A program made the position numbers and the translations under genes. Positions 43,704 through 52,207 of a stretch of DNA of 64,000 bases are shown here, piece after piece (positions within the stretch are counted from its first letter, which is position 1; each line of letters opens with the position of its first letter). This stretch comes from Ectobacillus sp042610425 (GTDB lineage: Bacteria > Bacillota > Bacilli > Bacillales > Bacillaceae_G): NCBI RefSeq assembly GCF_042610425.1, contig NZ_JBGJZM010000001.1, positions 1,178,001 through 1,242,000 on the forward strand, read 5' to 3'. The notes beneath the pieces are model-generated. The model worked only from the letters and a program-made list of their open reading frames with translations, was not told where the DNA came from and did no database searches.

Positions 43704-44897
43704 ATGGGTATTTTCATGGTGACATTACGAAACATAGCCAGTCTTCCTTCGTTACAAGCTATTTCAGTCGTTGCAGGAGAATCCGGATTAGAACGTTGCA
43801 TTACAGGAGTGAATGTTACAGAAAGTGTGGATCTTGCAGAATTTATCAGGCCGCATGAACTTATTGTTACCACGGGTATTAATATGAATCATAACGCAGA
43901 AGAACTGATTGAAATGGTGAAATCAGCCTTTTACTGTAAAGCTGCAGGCATTGTTTTAAATATAGGTCCTTATATACCTAGTATTCCCTCAGACATCCTG
44001 CATTTTGCAAATGAACATCAATTTCCTATATTTGAAATGCCCTGGAGATATCGCATTGCTGACTTTATTAAAATTACCGTCTCCTATTTAACATCAGCAC
44101 AGAATCTAAAGTGCGACAATCAGCAATTTCTAACCGGCCTTCTGTTCCAAGATCAACTTGATTTAGATGAGTATGAAGCAAAGCGAGCTTATTTTGGTTT
44201 TCCTTCTGATGTCGGCTTTAGAGTTATTGTTTGTAACGTCGACCAACGCATTGATTCCATACCAAATGTCCTCACACTTATAGACGAGAGCATTCGCATG
44301 CGTTATAAACATTTTCTGTCAATCTCATATGAAAATCAAATCATTTATATGGTAAAGGAACGAGAGACTTATCAAGTTCCCCTTACATCTTTAATCGCAT
44401 CGTTGAAGCAAAAGAGAGGAGATGTAAGACTAGGGATTGGTAACGTGTACGAGAAATTGAAGGATGTAAAAAACAGCTATCAAGAAGCACGCCACGTAAT
44501 TAAACTTTGCCAAAATCGCTGTAGTCAGACGATATATGCATATGAAAAGATGGGTGCCTATAAACTATTACTACATTTACAGTATCGGCACATGGCAGAA
44601 GAATATCATCATGAAATTCTAGGACCGCTCTATCGATATGACAGACTACATCAAACAGATTACGTTCCCTTTCTTCGCATTTTTATTGAAGAGGATGGGC
44701 ATACATCAACAATAGGGCGAAGAAACTATATCCACCGGAATACCGTTCTTTATAAAATAAAAAAAATTGAATCGATACTCGAATGTAGTGTAAACACTAC
44801 ATTTATTAAAACAAATATAACACTAGCCTTTATGATCGAGGATATGTTTGAGTTACATACATCCTTAGATTGTGCAGTTGCACAATCTTTTTTGTAA
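43704..44897 (+). CDS. PucR family transcriptional regulator
   Basis: A 397-residue regulator. The N-terminal purine-catabolism (PucR) domain, about 1-125, shows SVVAGESGLERCITGVNVTE and RPHELIVTTG. A GGDEF-like/central region follows, and the C-terminal PucR HTH reads RNYIHRNTVLYKIKKIESIL. The start is uncertain: ATG 43704 is only two bases after AAAGGAG, while ATG 43716 is fourteen after it. It lies 82 bases before an aminotransferase gene on the same strand, which it may control in response to a nitrogen compound. Confidence 0.88.
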   Translation: MGIFMVTLRNIASLPSLQAISVVAGESGLERCITGVNVTESVDLAEFIRPHELIVTTGINMNHNAEELIEMVKSAFYCKAAGIVLNIGPYIPSIPSDILHFANEHQFPIFEMPWRYRIADFIKITVSYLTSAQNLKCDNQQFLTGLLFQDQLDLDEYEAKRAYFGFPSDVGFRVIVCNVDQRIDSIPNVLTLIDESIRMRYKHFLSISYENQIIYMVKERETYQVPLTSLIASLKQKRGDVRLGIGNVYEKLKDVKNSYQEARHVIKLCQNRCSQTIYAYEKMGAYKLLLHLQYRHMAEEYHHEILGPLYRYDRLHQTDYVPFLRIFIEEDGHTSTIGRRNYIHRNTVLYKIKKIESILECSVNTTFIKTNITLAFMIEDMFELHTSLDCAVAQSFL

Positions 44898-44979
44898 AGG
44901 TGGTTCTTGTCAAAGCGGCTATAATTGCGATACGATTAAATTATCAAATAATTCAGAATTGTTAAAGGGGGAACAAGCA

Positions 44980-46332
44980 ATGAAACCGATTGAAGATACA
45001 CAAATAAAGAAAGATGATAAAGAATACGTCATGCATTCCTGGTCAAAGCAAAAGAATGTGAACCCAAAAATCATAAAAAACGCGGAAGGGATTTTCTTCT
45101 GGGATGAAAAAGGCAAGAAATATTATGATATGTGTTCCCAGCTTGTGTACTTAAATGTAGGACATCAGCATCCAAAACTACTTGAGGAGTTTAAGCATAT
45201 CGGCGAGATTCCTATTGCAGCACCAGGCTTTGCCACTGCACCTAAAGCAGAATTAGCGAGAAAAATCATTGAAGTAGCCCCAAGTAATATGGCGAAGGTT
45301 TTCTTCACAAATGGGGGAGCCGAATCCAATGATCATGCTGTCAAAATCGCCCGAATGGCAACTGGGCGCTATAAAATTTTTTCCCGCTATCGTTCTTATC
45401 ACGGCGCAACATTTGGTGCCGGTAATTTAACCGGTGAGGCTCGCCGCTTCACAGTAGAACCGGGTCTTCCTGGCTTTATTAAATTCGATACGCCGTATTT
45501 ATACAGAGAAGTGATTGATTTTGCTAGTGAAGAGGATGCAACAAAGTTTTATATTAGCCGGTTACATAACCAAATTCAATACGAAGGTCCGGAAACGATT
45601 GCGGCCATCTTTATGGAGCCTATTCCAGGTAGCAATGGTGTTATTATTCCGCCAAAAGGCTATTTAGAAGGAGTTCGGGAGCTTTGTGATCAGTACGGAA
45701 TTCTTATGATTTGTGATGAAGTGATGACAGGGTTTGGTCGTACAGGGAAAATGTTCGCCGTACAGAATTATGACTTTGAGCCAGATATGATGACTTTTGC
45801 TAAAGGAGTTACATGTGGCTATAGTCCGCTTGGCGGCGTCATTGTAAGTGAAAAAGTAGCAAACTACTTTGATGATAACGTATTTATGACCGGTTTAACC
45901 TATAGTGGTCATACCGTTTCCACGCAAATCGGCTGTGCGACACTTGATATTTATAAGGATGAAAATTTAATTGAACATGCTGCAGAAATGGGGAAAGTAT
46001 TAGCAGCGCGGTTAGAAAAACTTCTAAAATTTGATTCGGTTGGTGAAGTTCGCTCCATCGGTTTATTTGCTGCTGTAGAACTTGTGAAGGACAAAGAAAC
46101 GAGAGAGCCGATTATCGCATACGGAATGGATTACGGAAAAGATAAAGTGGGGCTTATGGGTAAATTTGTTAGCCTCCTCTCGGAACAAGGCTTTTACACA
46201 TACTCTCATGAATCTAGCGTCATCATCGCACCGCCGCTCATTATTATTGAGGATCAACTTAACGCAGCAATGGATATTTTTGAATCAGTGGTTAAACAAT
46301 TCGAAACAGAATACTTATTTGTGAATCGATGA
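44980..46332 (+). CDS. class III aminotransferase, omega-amino-acid or taurine-pyruvate type
   Basis: A 450-residue PLP enzyme of fold type I. It shows WDEKGKKYYDMCSQLVYLNVGH, FFTNGGAESNDHAVKIARM, SYHGATFGAGNLTGE, IPGSNGVIIPPKGYL, LMICDEVMTGFGRTGKMFA and the PLP lysine K275 in MTFAKGVTCGYSPLGG. The SQLVYLNVGHQHP opening is like taurine- and beta-alanine-pyruvate aminotransferases. The frame is open from 44872, but ATG 44980 after AAAGGGGGAAC is chosen. The adjacent PucR gene suggests use of an amine as nitrogen source; the substrate is inferred. Confidence 0.9.
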   Translation: MKPIEDTQIKKDDKEYVMHSWSKQKNVNPKIIKNAEGIFFWDEKGKKYYDMCSQLVYLNVGHQHPKLLEEFKHIGEIPIAAPGFATAPKAELARKIIEVAPSNMAKVFFTNGGAESNDHAVKIARMATGRYKIFSRYRSYHGATFGAGNLTGEARRFTVEPGLPGFIKFDTPYLYREVIDFASEEDATKFYISRLHNQIQYEGPETIAAIFMEPIPGSNGVIIPPKGYLEGVRELCDQYGILMICDEVMTGFGRTGKMFAVQNYDFEPDMMTFAKGVTCGYSPLGGVIVSEKVANYFDDNVFMTGLTYSGHTVSTQIGCATLDIYKDENLIEHAAEMGKVLAARLEKLLKFDSVGEVRSIGLFAAVELVKDKETREPIIAYGMDYGKDKVGLMGKFVSLLSEQGFYTYSHESSVIIAPPLIIIEDQLNAAMDIFESVVKQFETEYLFVNR

Positions 46333-46339
46333 TTTCCCG

Positions 46340-46371
46340 GAACACCAAGGAGCCGAGCCTCTTTGGTGTTC
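46340..46371. terminator. hairpin between convergent genes
   Basis: GAACACCAA (46340-46348) pairs with TTGGTGTTC (46363-46371). It overlaps the stop codon of the convergent VOC gene and lacks a long T-run, so termination is probable but not certain. Confidence 0.55.
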
Positions 46372-47044
46372 ATGTATTCATTTCTCCTTTTTCATTTAGT
46401 TTAATAATTCGTCCGTCATCTAATGCTATGGAAACCGGGTATATTTCAGACTCGCGGTTTGAAAAATACCATCGTCGTTTACGCGGAACGAGAAGAAAAA
46501 AGGCTCCGTCCTCATACTCCCCGATAAAATTCAAGTTGTCTGCGTCTAGTGGTTCATCCCGCATAACTGGAAAACCGAGTTGTAGCATACGCTTTCCTAC
46601 AGTTATCACATCATTTGTCGTTGTACTAATTTCTCCTACTGATAAAATTTCTTCTGCAGAGAAAACAGAATTCTCAGAAGCGCGCGATACAGAATGTCTG
46701 GCAATGAGTTCCACTATATTTCCTGAAGGATCTTGAAAATACAATGAACTTGCATCGATAGATTGAAAGTACACTTCGTCCTCACCATCTTCTTTATTTA
46801 AAACAACTCTCGTCTTGGCCCATTCCTTTGCTGCATGAAACAAATTTTTCGGAATGTTAAAAGCAAAGTGATAAAAGGGAGAGCCCTCCTCATCATACGT
46901 TTGGAATTTCAACCTACTTGCTCCCGCCTGAACTTCAAAGCTTATATCATCTTCAGACAATAACGGAAATCCGAGATGCACCGCGTAGAAATCTTTCGTT
47001 TCCTTTAGAAAAGAGCTAAAGAGCGTGACTTGCTTGATGAACAT
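46370..47044 (-). CDS. VOC (glyoxalase/dioxygenase) family protein, two modules
   Basis: A 224-residue protein. The first VOC module (about 1-120) has FSSFLKETKDFYAVHLGFPLL, FYHFAFNIP and SLYFQDPSGNIVELIARH, where H and E residues sit at the metal-ligand positions. The second half (about 125-224) looks like a degenerate second module without the clear metal ligands. The family includes ring-cleaving dioxygenases, glyoxalases and thiol transferases; the reaction is not identifiable here. It is monocistronic on the minus strand, with GGGGGCC upstream. Confidence 0.82.
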   Translation of the reverse strand: MFIKQVTLFSSFLKETKDFYAVHLGFPLLSEDDISFEVQAGASRLKFQTYDEEGSPFYHFAFNIPKNLFHAAKEWAKTRVVLNKEDGEDEVYFQSIDASSLYFQDPSGNIVELIARHSVSRASENSVFSAEEILSVGEISTTTNDVITVGKRMLQLGFPVMRDEPLDADNLNFIGEYEDGAFFLLVPRKRRWYFSNRESEIYPVSIALDDGRIIKLNEKGEMNT

Positions 47045-47241
47045 AATGCGGCCCCCTTTGGTTTAAAGTTAGAGAAAGCGGAGATATGTTTCTAACATTG
47101 CAACAACCTATACTATTTATTCTGGTTATGCGATTCCCTTTCTTTTATAATAAATATGTATGTAGTCAGCCATCGTATTAAGTTCTAAGAAAAATTCTAT
47201 TATCACAGCCGATGTATATACGAAAGAATGGAGGAGAAATG

Positions 47242-47472
47242 ATGTCACATATTCAGAAATGGGGGAATAGTTTAGGAGTTAGGATACCGAAAGCACTCCT
47301 CGCGCAAGTTGGAATGAACGAGGGTGCTGAAGTGGATTTTGTGGCAGAAGGTGATACTATTATTGTGAAACCAAAACAAAAGAGACTAGATTCTTTTTTA
47401 TCGAAAATAACAAATGAAACTCTTCATCATGAAATCCAAACAGGAGAACCACAAGGTCGTGAAACGTGGTAA
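47242..47472 (+). CDS. mazE: MazE-like AbrB-fold antitoxin
   Basis: A 76-residue antitoxin. The SpoVT/AbrB-type DNA-binding fold is clear: SHIQKWGNSLGVRIPKALLAQVGMNEGAEVDF, then the acidic, flexible C-terminal tail (NETLHHEIQTGEPQGRETW) that would bind toxin. The frame opens at 47212, but ATG 47242 has TGGAGGA six bases upstream. The stop overlaps the start of the mazF remnant (GTGGTAA), as usual in mazEF operons. The antitoxin itself looks intact although its toxin is broken. Confidence 0.88.
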   Translation: MSHIQKWGNSLGVRIPKALLAQVGMNEGAEVDFVAEGDTIIVKPKQKRLDSFLSKITNETLHHEIQTGEPQGRETW

Positions 47473-47802
47473 GTAATTATGTCCCCAGTCGTTGTGATCT
47501 TGTTTGGCTACAATGTAATCCTCAATCTGGTCACGAACAATCAGGAAAAAGACCCGCACTCGTTCTTTCACCACTAGAATATAACAAAAAAGTAGGGTTA
47601 GCTATTTTTTGCCCCATCACCTCTATAAAAAAAGGGTATCCGTTTGAATTCGAGATTCCTCAATCTTATCCAATTGAAGGTGTTATTTTAAGTGATTAAG
47701 TGAAGAGTAGATTGGCAATCAAGAAATTTGATGTTTATTTGCAAGGTTGATGACGAAATATGTAACGAAGTAATGCTAAATCTATCAATGCTGCTCTACT
47801 AG
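47466..47802 (+). pseudogene. mazF: broken mazF toxin (mRNA interferase)
   Basis: A GTG start overlapping mazE opens a good MazF sequence: VSNYVPSRCDLVWLQCNP, then EQSGKRPALVLSP with the catalytic arginine context, and PFEFEIPQSYPIEGVILSD. There it stops at TAA (47697-47699), where families have Q in SDQVKS. Beyond it, VKS continues in frame, then a two-base loss shifts to the next frame, which reads VDWQSRNLMFICKVDDEIC to a stop at 47802, the expected MazF ending. The gene thus carries both a nonsense codon and a frameshift and makes only 77 residues. Confidence 0.85.
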
Positions 47803-47851
47803 TATACTTTCTATATACTACTTTCATCATTCACTACCCTGGAGGAAGCTT

Positions 47852-48430
47852 ATGAAAAAAATACTTATCATTCTTGGTCATCCCGATTCAGATTCTTATT
47901 GCGGGGCTATTGCAAAAACTTATGAAGAAGCGGCTCGCTCAAAAGGGGCTGAGGTAAACCGGCTCTTTCTTGGCGACATGCAGTTTCAGCTTAATCTTGC
48001 ACATGGATATAAAAAGCGAACAGAATTAGAAGCAGACCTAGTGCAAGCTCAGCAGCTAATAAAATGGGCTGACCATCTCGTATTTGTTTATCCGACATGG
48101 TGGGGAACGATGCCTGCGTTGTTAAAAGGCTTCATCGACCGCACATTTTTGCCGGGATTCGCTTTTTCGTACCGGAAAAACTCATCCTTATGGGACAAGT
48201 TGTTAACCGGAAAAACAGCAAGACTCCTTGTTACAATGGATACTCCGATTTGGTATTATGCGTTTGTCTATAAAAATGTTGGGCACCAAATTATGAAAAA
48301 TAATATTTTATCTTTTTGCGGCATAAAGCCCGTACGCGTCCTTTCGTTAGGATCTGTGAAAATGGCTTCGGAAGAAAGGAAAAAGAATTGGCTGCAAAAG
48401 GTTCGAGTATTAGGAGAAAAAATGATATAG
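47852..48430 (+). CDS. NAD(P)H:quinone oxidoreductase, flavodoxin-like fold
   Basis: A 192-residue FMN or FAD protein of the KefF/MdaB/NQO family. It shows KKILIILGHPDSDSYCGAIA, the loop YPTWWGTMPALLKGFIDRTFLPGFAF and LLVTMDTPIWYY. These enzymes do two-electron reduction of quinones or act as electron donors to modifying systems. CTGGAGGAAGC precedes the ATG. It lies 50 bases after the mazF remnant and before a terminator, so it is monocistronic. The physiological substrate is not known. Confidence 0.88.
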   Translation: MKKILIILGHPDSDSYCGAIAKTYEEAARSKGAEVNRLFLGDMQFQLNLAHGYKKRTELEADLVQAQQLIKWADHLVFVYPTWWGTMPALLKGFIDRTFLPGFAFSYRKNSSLWDKLLTGKTARLLVTMDTPIWYYAFVYKNVGHQIMKNNILSFCGIKPVRVLSLGSVKMASEERKKNWLQKVRVLGEKMI

Positions 48431-48437
48431 CAATCTT

Positions 48438-48470
48438 AAAAAGTTTAGGTGCTCACCTAAACTTTTTTTA
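48438..48470. terminator. rho-independent terminator
   Basis: AAAAAGTTTAGGTG and CACCTAAACTTTTT (48438-48467) form a near-continuous stem followed by T residues. It ends the quinone oxidoreductase gene. Confidence 0.88.
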
Positions 48471-48575
48471 TAGTTTTAAAACGAAAGGATTGTTCTTTAT
48501 AACTATAAATAGTATAGTTAATAAATAATAGTAATAAAGTTAATTATCTTTAAAAGTTACAAGGAGGAATAGAAA

Positions 48576-49649
48576 ATGAATGAAAATAATAACATAGAAG
48601 CTTCAACCAAAAAAGGAATGGAAATCGGTATTTATACGTTCGGTGATGTCATACAAAACAAACAAACAGGGAAAAGAGTCAGCTCCCATCAACGAATTAA
48701 AGAAATTATCGAAGCAGCAAAACTAGCGGATGAAGCAGGTCTTGATATATTTGGGCTTGGCGAGCATCATAGTACAGATTTTGCTGTTAGTTCACCTGCC
48801 GTTGTCTTAGGCGCAATCGCCCAGCAGACGAAAAACATTCGGTTAACAACGACAACGACTGTTCTTAGTACGAATGATCCTGTCCGTGTATACGAAGACT
48901 TTGCGACACTTGACCTTATATCTGACGGACGTGCAGAAATACTTGCAGGGCGCGGTGCCTTCGTTGAATCGTTCCCGCTCTTTGGCTATGACTTAGCTGA
49001 CTATAGTGAGCTATTTGCAGAGAAAATTGAACTATTGTTAAAGCTGAATGAAAATGAACGGATTACATGGAATGGGAACTTTCGGTCACCATTGCAAGAT
49101 GTAGAACTTACGCCGCGCCCTATGCGGGGGCAACTTCCAATCTGGATTGGAGTAGGGGGAACACCGGAAAGTGCAAGAAGAGCAGGGCGTCTTGGTACTG
49201 GCATGGCAATTGCTATTTTAAGCGGAAATGGGGATAACTTTAAGCCACTCGTGGAACTCTATCGTAAAACCGGTCTGTTAGCAGGGCACAGCTTAGATCA
49301 GCTGAAAGTGGGTATCACAACACATGCTTATATTGCTGACACTACGCAGCAAGCGAAGGATGAATTCTACTCTTCCTATGTCAATTACTTTGGTTATCTT
49401 ATGAAACTGATGCAAGGAATTGATACAAACGTCTCTCGCGCAGATTTTGAGCATCTATCTAATCGCCTTTTTGTCGGAAGCCCACAAGAAATCATTGAAA
49501 AAATACTCTATCAATATGAATTATTTGGTCATCAACGTTTTATCGCGCAAATGGACATTGGCGGCATGCCATATAAACAAGTCGCAAAGGCAATTGAACT
49601 TCTTGCGACAGAAGTAGCACCGGTTATCCGGAGGGAGACGAGTAAATAA
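48576..49649 (+). CDS. LLM class flavin-dependent oxidoreductase (luciferase-like)
   Basis: A 357-residue flavin monooxygenase of the bacterial-luciferase superfamily. It has GLGEHHSTDFAVSSPAVVLGA, TTTTVLSTNDPVRVYEDFATLDLISDGRAEILAGRG, LPIWIGVGGTPESARRAG and a C-terminal FVGSPQEIIEKILYQYELFG. The group acts on small organic substrates with reduced FMN supplied by a reductase; the upstream NADPH quinone reductase could supply electrons, though a terminator separates them. CAAGGAGGA precedes the ATG. The substrate is unknown. Confidence 0.9.
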   Translation: MNENNNIEASTKKGMEIGIYTFGDVIQNKQTGKRVSSHQRIKEIIEAAKLADEAGLDIFGLGEHHSTDFAVSSPAVVLGAIAQQTKNIRLTTTTTVLSTNDPVRVYEDFATLDLISDGRAEILAGRGAFVESFPLFGYDLADYSELFAEKIELLLKLNENERITWNGNFRSPLQDVELTPRPMRGQLPIWIGVGGTPESARRAGRLGTGMAIAILSGNGDNFKPLVELYRKTGLLAGHSLDQLKVGITTHAYIADTTQQAKDEFYSSYVNYFGYLMKLMQGIDTNVSRADFEHLSNRLFVGSPQEIIEKILYQYELFGHQRFIAQMDIGGMPYKQVAKAIELLATEVAPVIRRETSK

Positions 49650-49795
49650 ATACACTTACATTTTCCAAAATGCTAAATTTGAAATGGAGTCCATTGAATT
49701 TCAGTATAAAGATGTTATCCTTATGCTAGATTAAAAAAATAAAAAGGATTAAGAACCCTTTATACAAAACAAGAGATTGGATGTGCTTTTACAGT

Positions 49796-50362
49796 ATGAA
49801 ATTAGATGTAGCAATAGTCGGCGGTGGTATTAGTGGTCTTTCCGCAGCGTTATATACGGGACATGCTGGATTAAAAACAGTCGTATTCGATACAGTTGCA
49901 TCACAAATTAAAAAAGTATCTGCCTTATCAAACTACTTAGGAACACCTGGTCTTTCTGGTGATCAGCTACTTGAACAATTTACAAAACAGATAAAGGATT
50001 ATGCCCAGCTAAAACAAGAAAATGTAGAAGGAATTCAAAAAGAAGGCGATATGTTTATAGTTAGTACAGATAAAGAAACCTATCAAGCCAAACGAGTAAT
50101 TGTAGCAACGAATGTAAATACACAACTTTTAGAAAAATTAGGATTTGAAATTGGGATAAATGAAAACATCAAAAGCGGAAAGATAAAAAAGGTGGTTGGT
50201 GTTAACTGGGAAGGAATCACTTCCATTCCGAACCTTTATATCACTGGTTTATTAACTGGTATTCCGAGTCAGGCCATGATAGCTGCTGGTCAAGGGGCTG
50301 CGGTTGGTGTTCGTATTGCACAAGAAGCAACTGGTGAGAAGTATATGTGGCATGATAAATAA
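49796..50362 (+). CDS. short thioredoxin-reductase-like FAD protein
   Basis: A 188-residue flavoprotein. MKLDVAIVGGGISGLSAALYTGHAG is the FAD-binding dinucleotide fold, and IPNLYITGLLTGIPSQAMIAAGQGAAVGVRIAQEA is the usual C-terminal FAD motif of thioredoxin reductases. The intervening NADPH domain and CxxC redox pair of true reductases (about 310 residues) are missing. Short relatives exist in Bacillus. An in-frame ATG at 49781 is possible; neither start has a strong ribosome site, so the family-like start is preferred. It is monocistronic with a terminator before arsR. The function is unknown. Confidence 0.75.
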   Translation: MKLDVAIVGGGISGLSAALYTGHAGLKTVVFDTVASQIKKVSALSNYLGTPGLSGDQLLEQFTKQIKDYAQLKQENVEGIQKEGDMFIVSTDKETYQAKRVIVATNVNTQLLEKLGFEIGINENIKSGKIKKVVGVNWEGITSIPNLYITGLLTGIPSQAMIAAGQGAAVGVRIAQEATGEKYMWHDK

Positions 50363-50372
50363 TAAGAACAAT

Positions 50373-50401
50373 AAGAGCATCTTACCTAGTAGGATGCTCT
50401 T
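50373..50401. terminator. rho-independent terminator
   Basis: AAGAGCATC (50373-50381) pairs with GATGCTCTT (50393-50401), followed by TTATC. It separates the FAD protein from the arsR promoter. Confidence 0.8.
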
Positions 50402-50405
50402 TATC

Positions 50406-50457
50406 TTGAAAGTATACAAATGTAAACATATAATTAAAACATCAAAAAAAATTGATG
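50406..50457 (+). promoter_or_regulatory. arsR promoter with overlapping operator-like palindrome
   Basis: TTGAAA (50406-50411) and TATAAT (50429-50434) are 17 bases apart. The expected start near 50441 falls inside CATCAA-AAAAAA-TTGATG (50440-50457), an interrupted palindrome with ATCAA-N6-TTGAT architecture, as expected for ArsR autorepression. A matching copy lies at the next promoter. Confidence 0.7.
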
Positions 50458-50469
50458 AAGGAAGATTAT

Positions 50470-50781
50470 ATGAATACAAAACCAATGTTTAAACAATATG
50501 AACTGAAATTTAAAGCTTTAGCTGATCAAAAAAGATTGGAAATTCTCTATGAATTATGTCAAAGAGGCAAGACTTGTGTTTGTGATTTAACTGAAGCATT
50601 TGAAATGACACAATCCAAATTATCCTATCATTTAAAGGTTTTATTAGATGCCAATTTAATCACAAAAGAGGTCAAAGGAACTTGGAATTATTATGCTTTG
50701 AATGAAACAGAACTCAATGATACATTATCGGTACAACTTTGTAATGTCTTTAGTAAAATTCATAAAGATGGTTGTTGCTAA
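50470..50781 (+). CDS. ArsR family metal(loid)- or thiol-responsive repressor
   Basis: A 103-residue winged-helix repressor. It has LKFKALADQKRLEILYEL, then the sensor-type segment CQRGKTCVCDLTEAF with three cysteines, the recognition helix MTQSKLSYHLKVLLDANLI and the wing EVKGTWNYYAL. The CVCDL spacing is like arsenic-sensing ArsR proteins. It ends in DGCC, adding two cysteines. The start is ATG 50470, after GAAGGAAG; an in-frame ATG lies upstream at 50452. It heads an arsR/MATE/gshF locus with two matched operators, so it very likely controls all three. Confidence 0.9.
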   Translation: MNTKPMFKQYELKFKALADQKRLEILYELCQRGKTCVCDLTEAFEMTQSKLSYHLKVLLDANLITKEVKGTWNYYALNETELNDTLSVQLCNVFSKIHKDGCC

Positions 50782-50796
50782 ATGTTCACATATTAT

Positions 50797-50836
50797 ATCA
50801 ATTTTATTTGATTTAATATACAACCCAATATATATA
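50797..50836 (+). promoter_or_regulatory. MATE-gshF promoter with second operator-like site
   Basis: ATCAA-TTTTAT-TTGAT (50797-50812) repeats the half-sites and 6-base spacing seen at the arsR promoter. TTGATT (50808-50813) and TATATA (50831-50836), 17 bases apart, form a possible promoter whose -35 overlaps the site. ArsR binding here would repress the exporter and glutathione genes. Confidence 0.6.
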
Positions 50837-50884
50837 AGGATATAATTATATAAAAAGAAAGACAATAGAGTAGGGGCATGGCAA

Positions 50885-52207
50885 ATGAAAAAAAATGATT
50901 TAACATCTGGAACCGAATTATTTGTTATTTCTAACCTTGCACTTCCCTTGATTGGAAGTGCTTTGCTTCAATTTCTGTATAACTTCATTGATCTGTTCTT
51001 TGTAGGAGGATTAGGTTCAAATGCCCTTGCTACCGTAGGGTCTGCTAGTTTTTTTATGAATGTAGGATATGCTTTTCAAGCCATGATTGTAGCTGGTGGT
51101 GGGATAAAGATTGCACATGCAATAGGAGGTAACAAAGAGAAAGAACTTTCCTCTTATATCGGCAACAGCATCTTCTTAAATCTATTATTTGGGGTGCTTA
51201 CAGAAGTCGTATTCCTATTGTATGGACATAACTTATTGGGATTTCTAGGTTTAAACAATAAAGAAGTAGAAATATCTTCTTATTGGTACCTAGCTGTATC
51301 CGGTGTTATGCTGTTTTTTTCCTATTTCAATACCTTTTTCATTCGCATGTTTAGTAGCTTTGGAAATAATAAACAAAGCTTTTATATAAGTGCAATGGGG
51401 ATCATCTTAAATATTGTTCTCGATCCCATTTTCATTTATTGGTTTAAATGGGGAGTAATAGGTGCAGCGATTGCGACACTTTTTGCACAAATCATCATGT
51501 TTGCCTCATTTGTATACCTTGCAAAAGATGTCTTACTTAATAGGGATAATAAGCAATTAAGCCTAAACAAGTCGTTGGATATTGTAAAGCTAGGTTTACC
51601 AATGTCTGTACAACGCGTACTTTTTACAATCATTTCGATTCTTTTAGCTAAATTAATCGTTTCCTACGGAACTAATGCGATTGCAGCTCAAAAAATTGGC
51701 TTTCAAATTGAATCTGTAACTTTTGTCGTAATGGGTTCTCTAAGTGGTGCTGTTAGTAGCTTTATAGGTCAAAATTTTGGGGCAGCAAAACATACAAGAA
51801 TTTTGGCAGGATACCAAGTAAGTATGATGTTAGGAATTCTATACGCTCTCGTAACGAGTATTCTATTTTTCTTCTGGCCTGAGCAACTTGCACGCCTCTT
51901 TACGCTAGATAGAGAAACAATTGGTATTGCTTCCTCTTACTTAAAAATAGTCGGCATATCACAAATATTTATGGCAATGGAGATGATTAGTACTGGTGTG
52001 TATATAGGAATAGGTTTACCTAATATATCCAGTACAATCTCTATTGTTTTCACTGCTTTACGCATACCGTTAGCTATGTATCTTATCCCTATAGCTGGAC
52101 TTAATGGGGTTTGGTGGAGTATTACTATCTCTTCCATTCTAAAGGGAGTTTTGTCTGTTATTATTTTTCAAATTGTATATAAAAGGAGAATGCAACATGA
52201 ATTTTGA
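50885..52207 (+). CDS. MATE family efflux transporter
   Basis: A 440-residue, twelve-helix multidrug and toxin extrusion-type protein in two similar halves. It shows LALPLIGSALLQFLYNFIDLFFVGGLGSNALAT in the first half and VKLGLPMSVQRVLFTIISILLAKLIVSYGTNAIAA in the second, the repeated MATE signature, plus a large central loop. Transport is usually Na+ or H+ driven and exports organic cations or conjugates. TAGGGGC precedes the ATG. It overlaps the gshF start by 11 bases, so exporter and glutathione synthase are co-translated. The substrate could be a thiol conjugate or metalloid complex; this is an inference. Confidence 0.9.
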   Translation: MKKNDLTSGTELFVISNLALPLIGSALLQFLYNFIDLFFVGGLGSNALATVGSASFFMNVGYAFQAMIVAGGGIKIAHAIGGNKEKELSSYIGNSIFLNLLFGVLTEVVFLLYGHNLLGFLGLNNKEVEISSYWYLAVSGVMLFFSYFNTFFIRMFSSFGNNKQSFYISAMGIILNIVLDPIFIYWFKWGVIGAAIATLFAQIIMFASFVYLAKDVLLNRDNKQLSLNKSLDIVKLGLPMSVQRVLFTIISILLAKLIVSYGTNAIAAQKIGFQIESVTFVVMGSLSGAVSSFIGQNFGAAKHTRILAGYQVSMMLGILYALVTSILFFFWPEQLARLFTLDRETIGIASSYLKIVGISQIFMAMEMISTGVYIGIGLPNISSTISIVFTALRIPLAMYLIPIAGLNGVWWSITISSILKGVLSVIIFQIVYKRRMQHEF

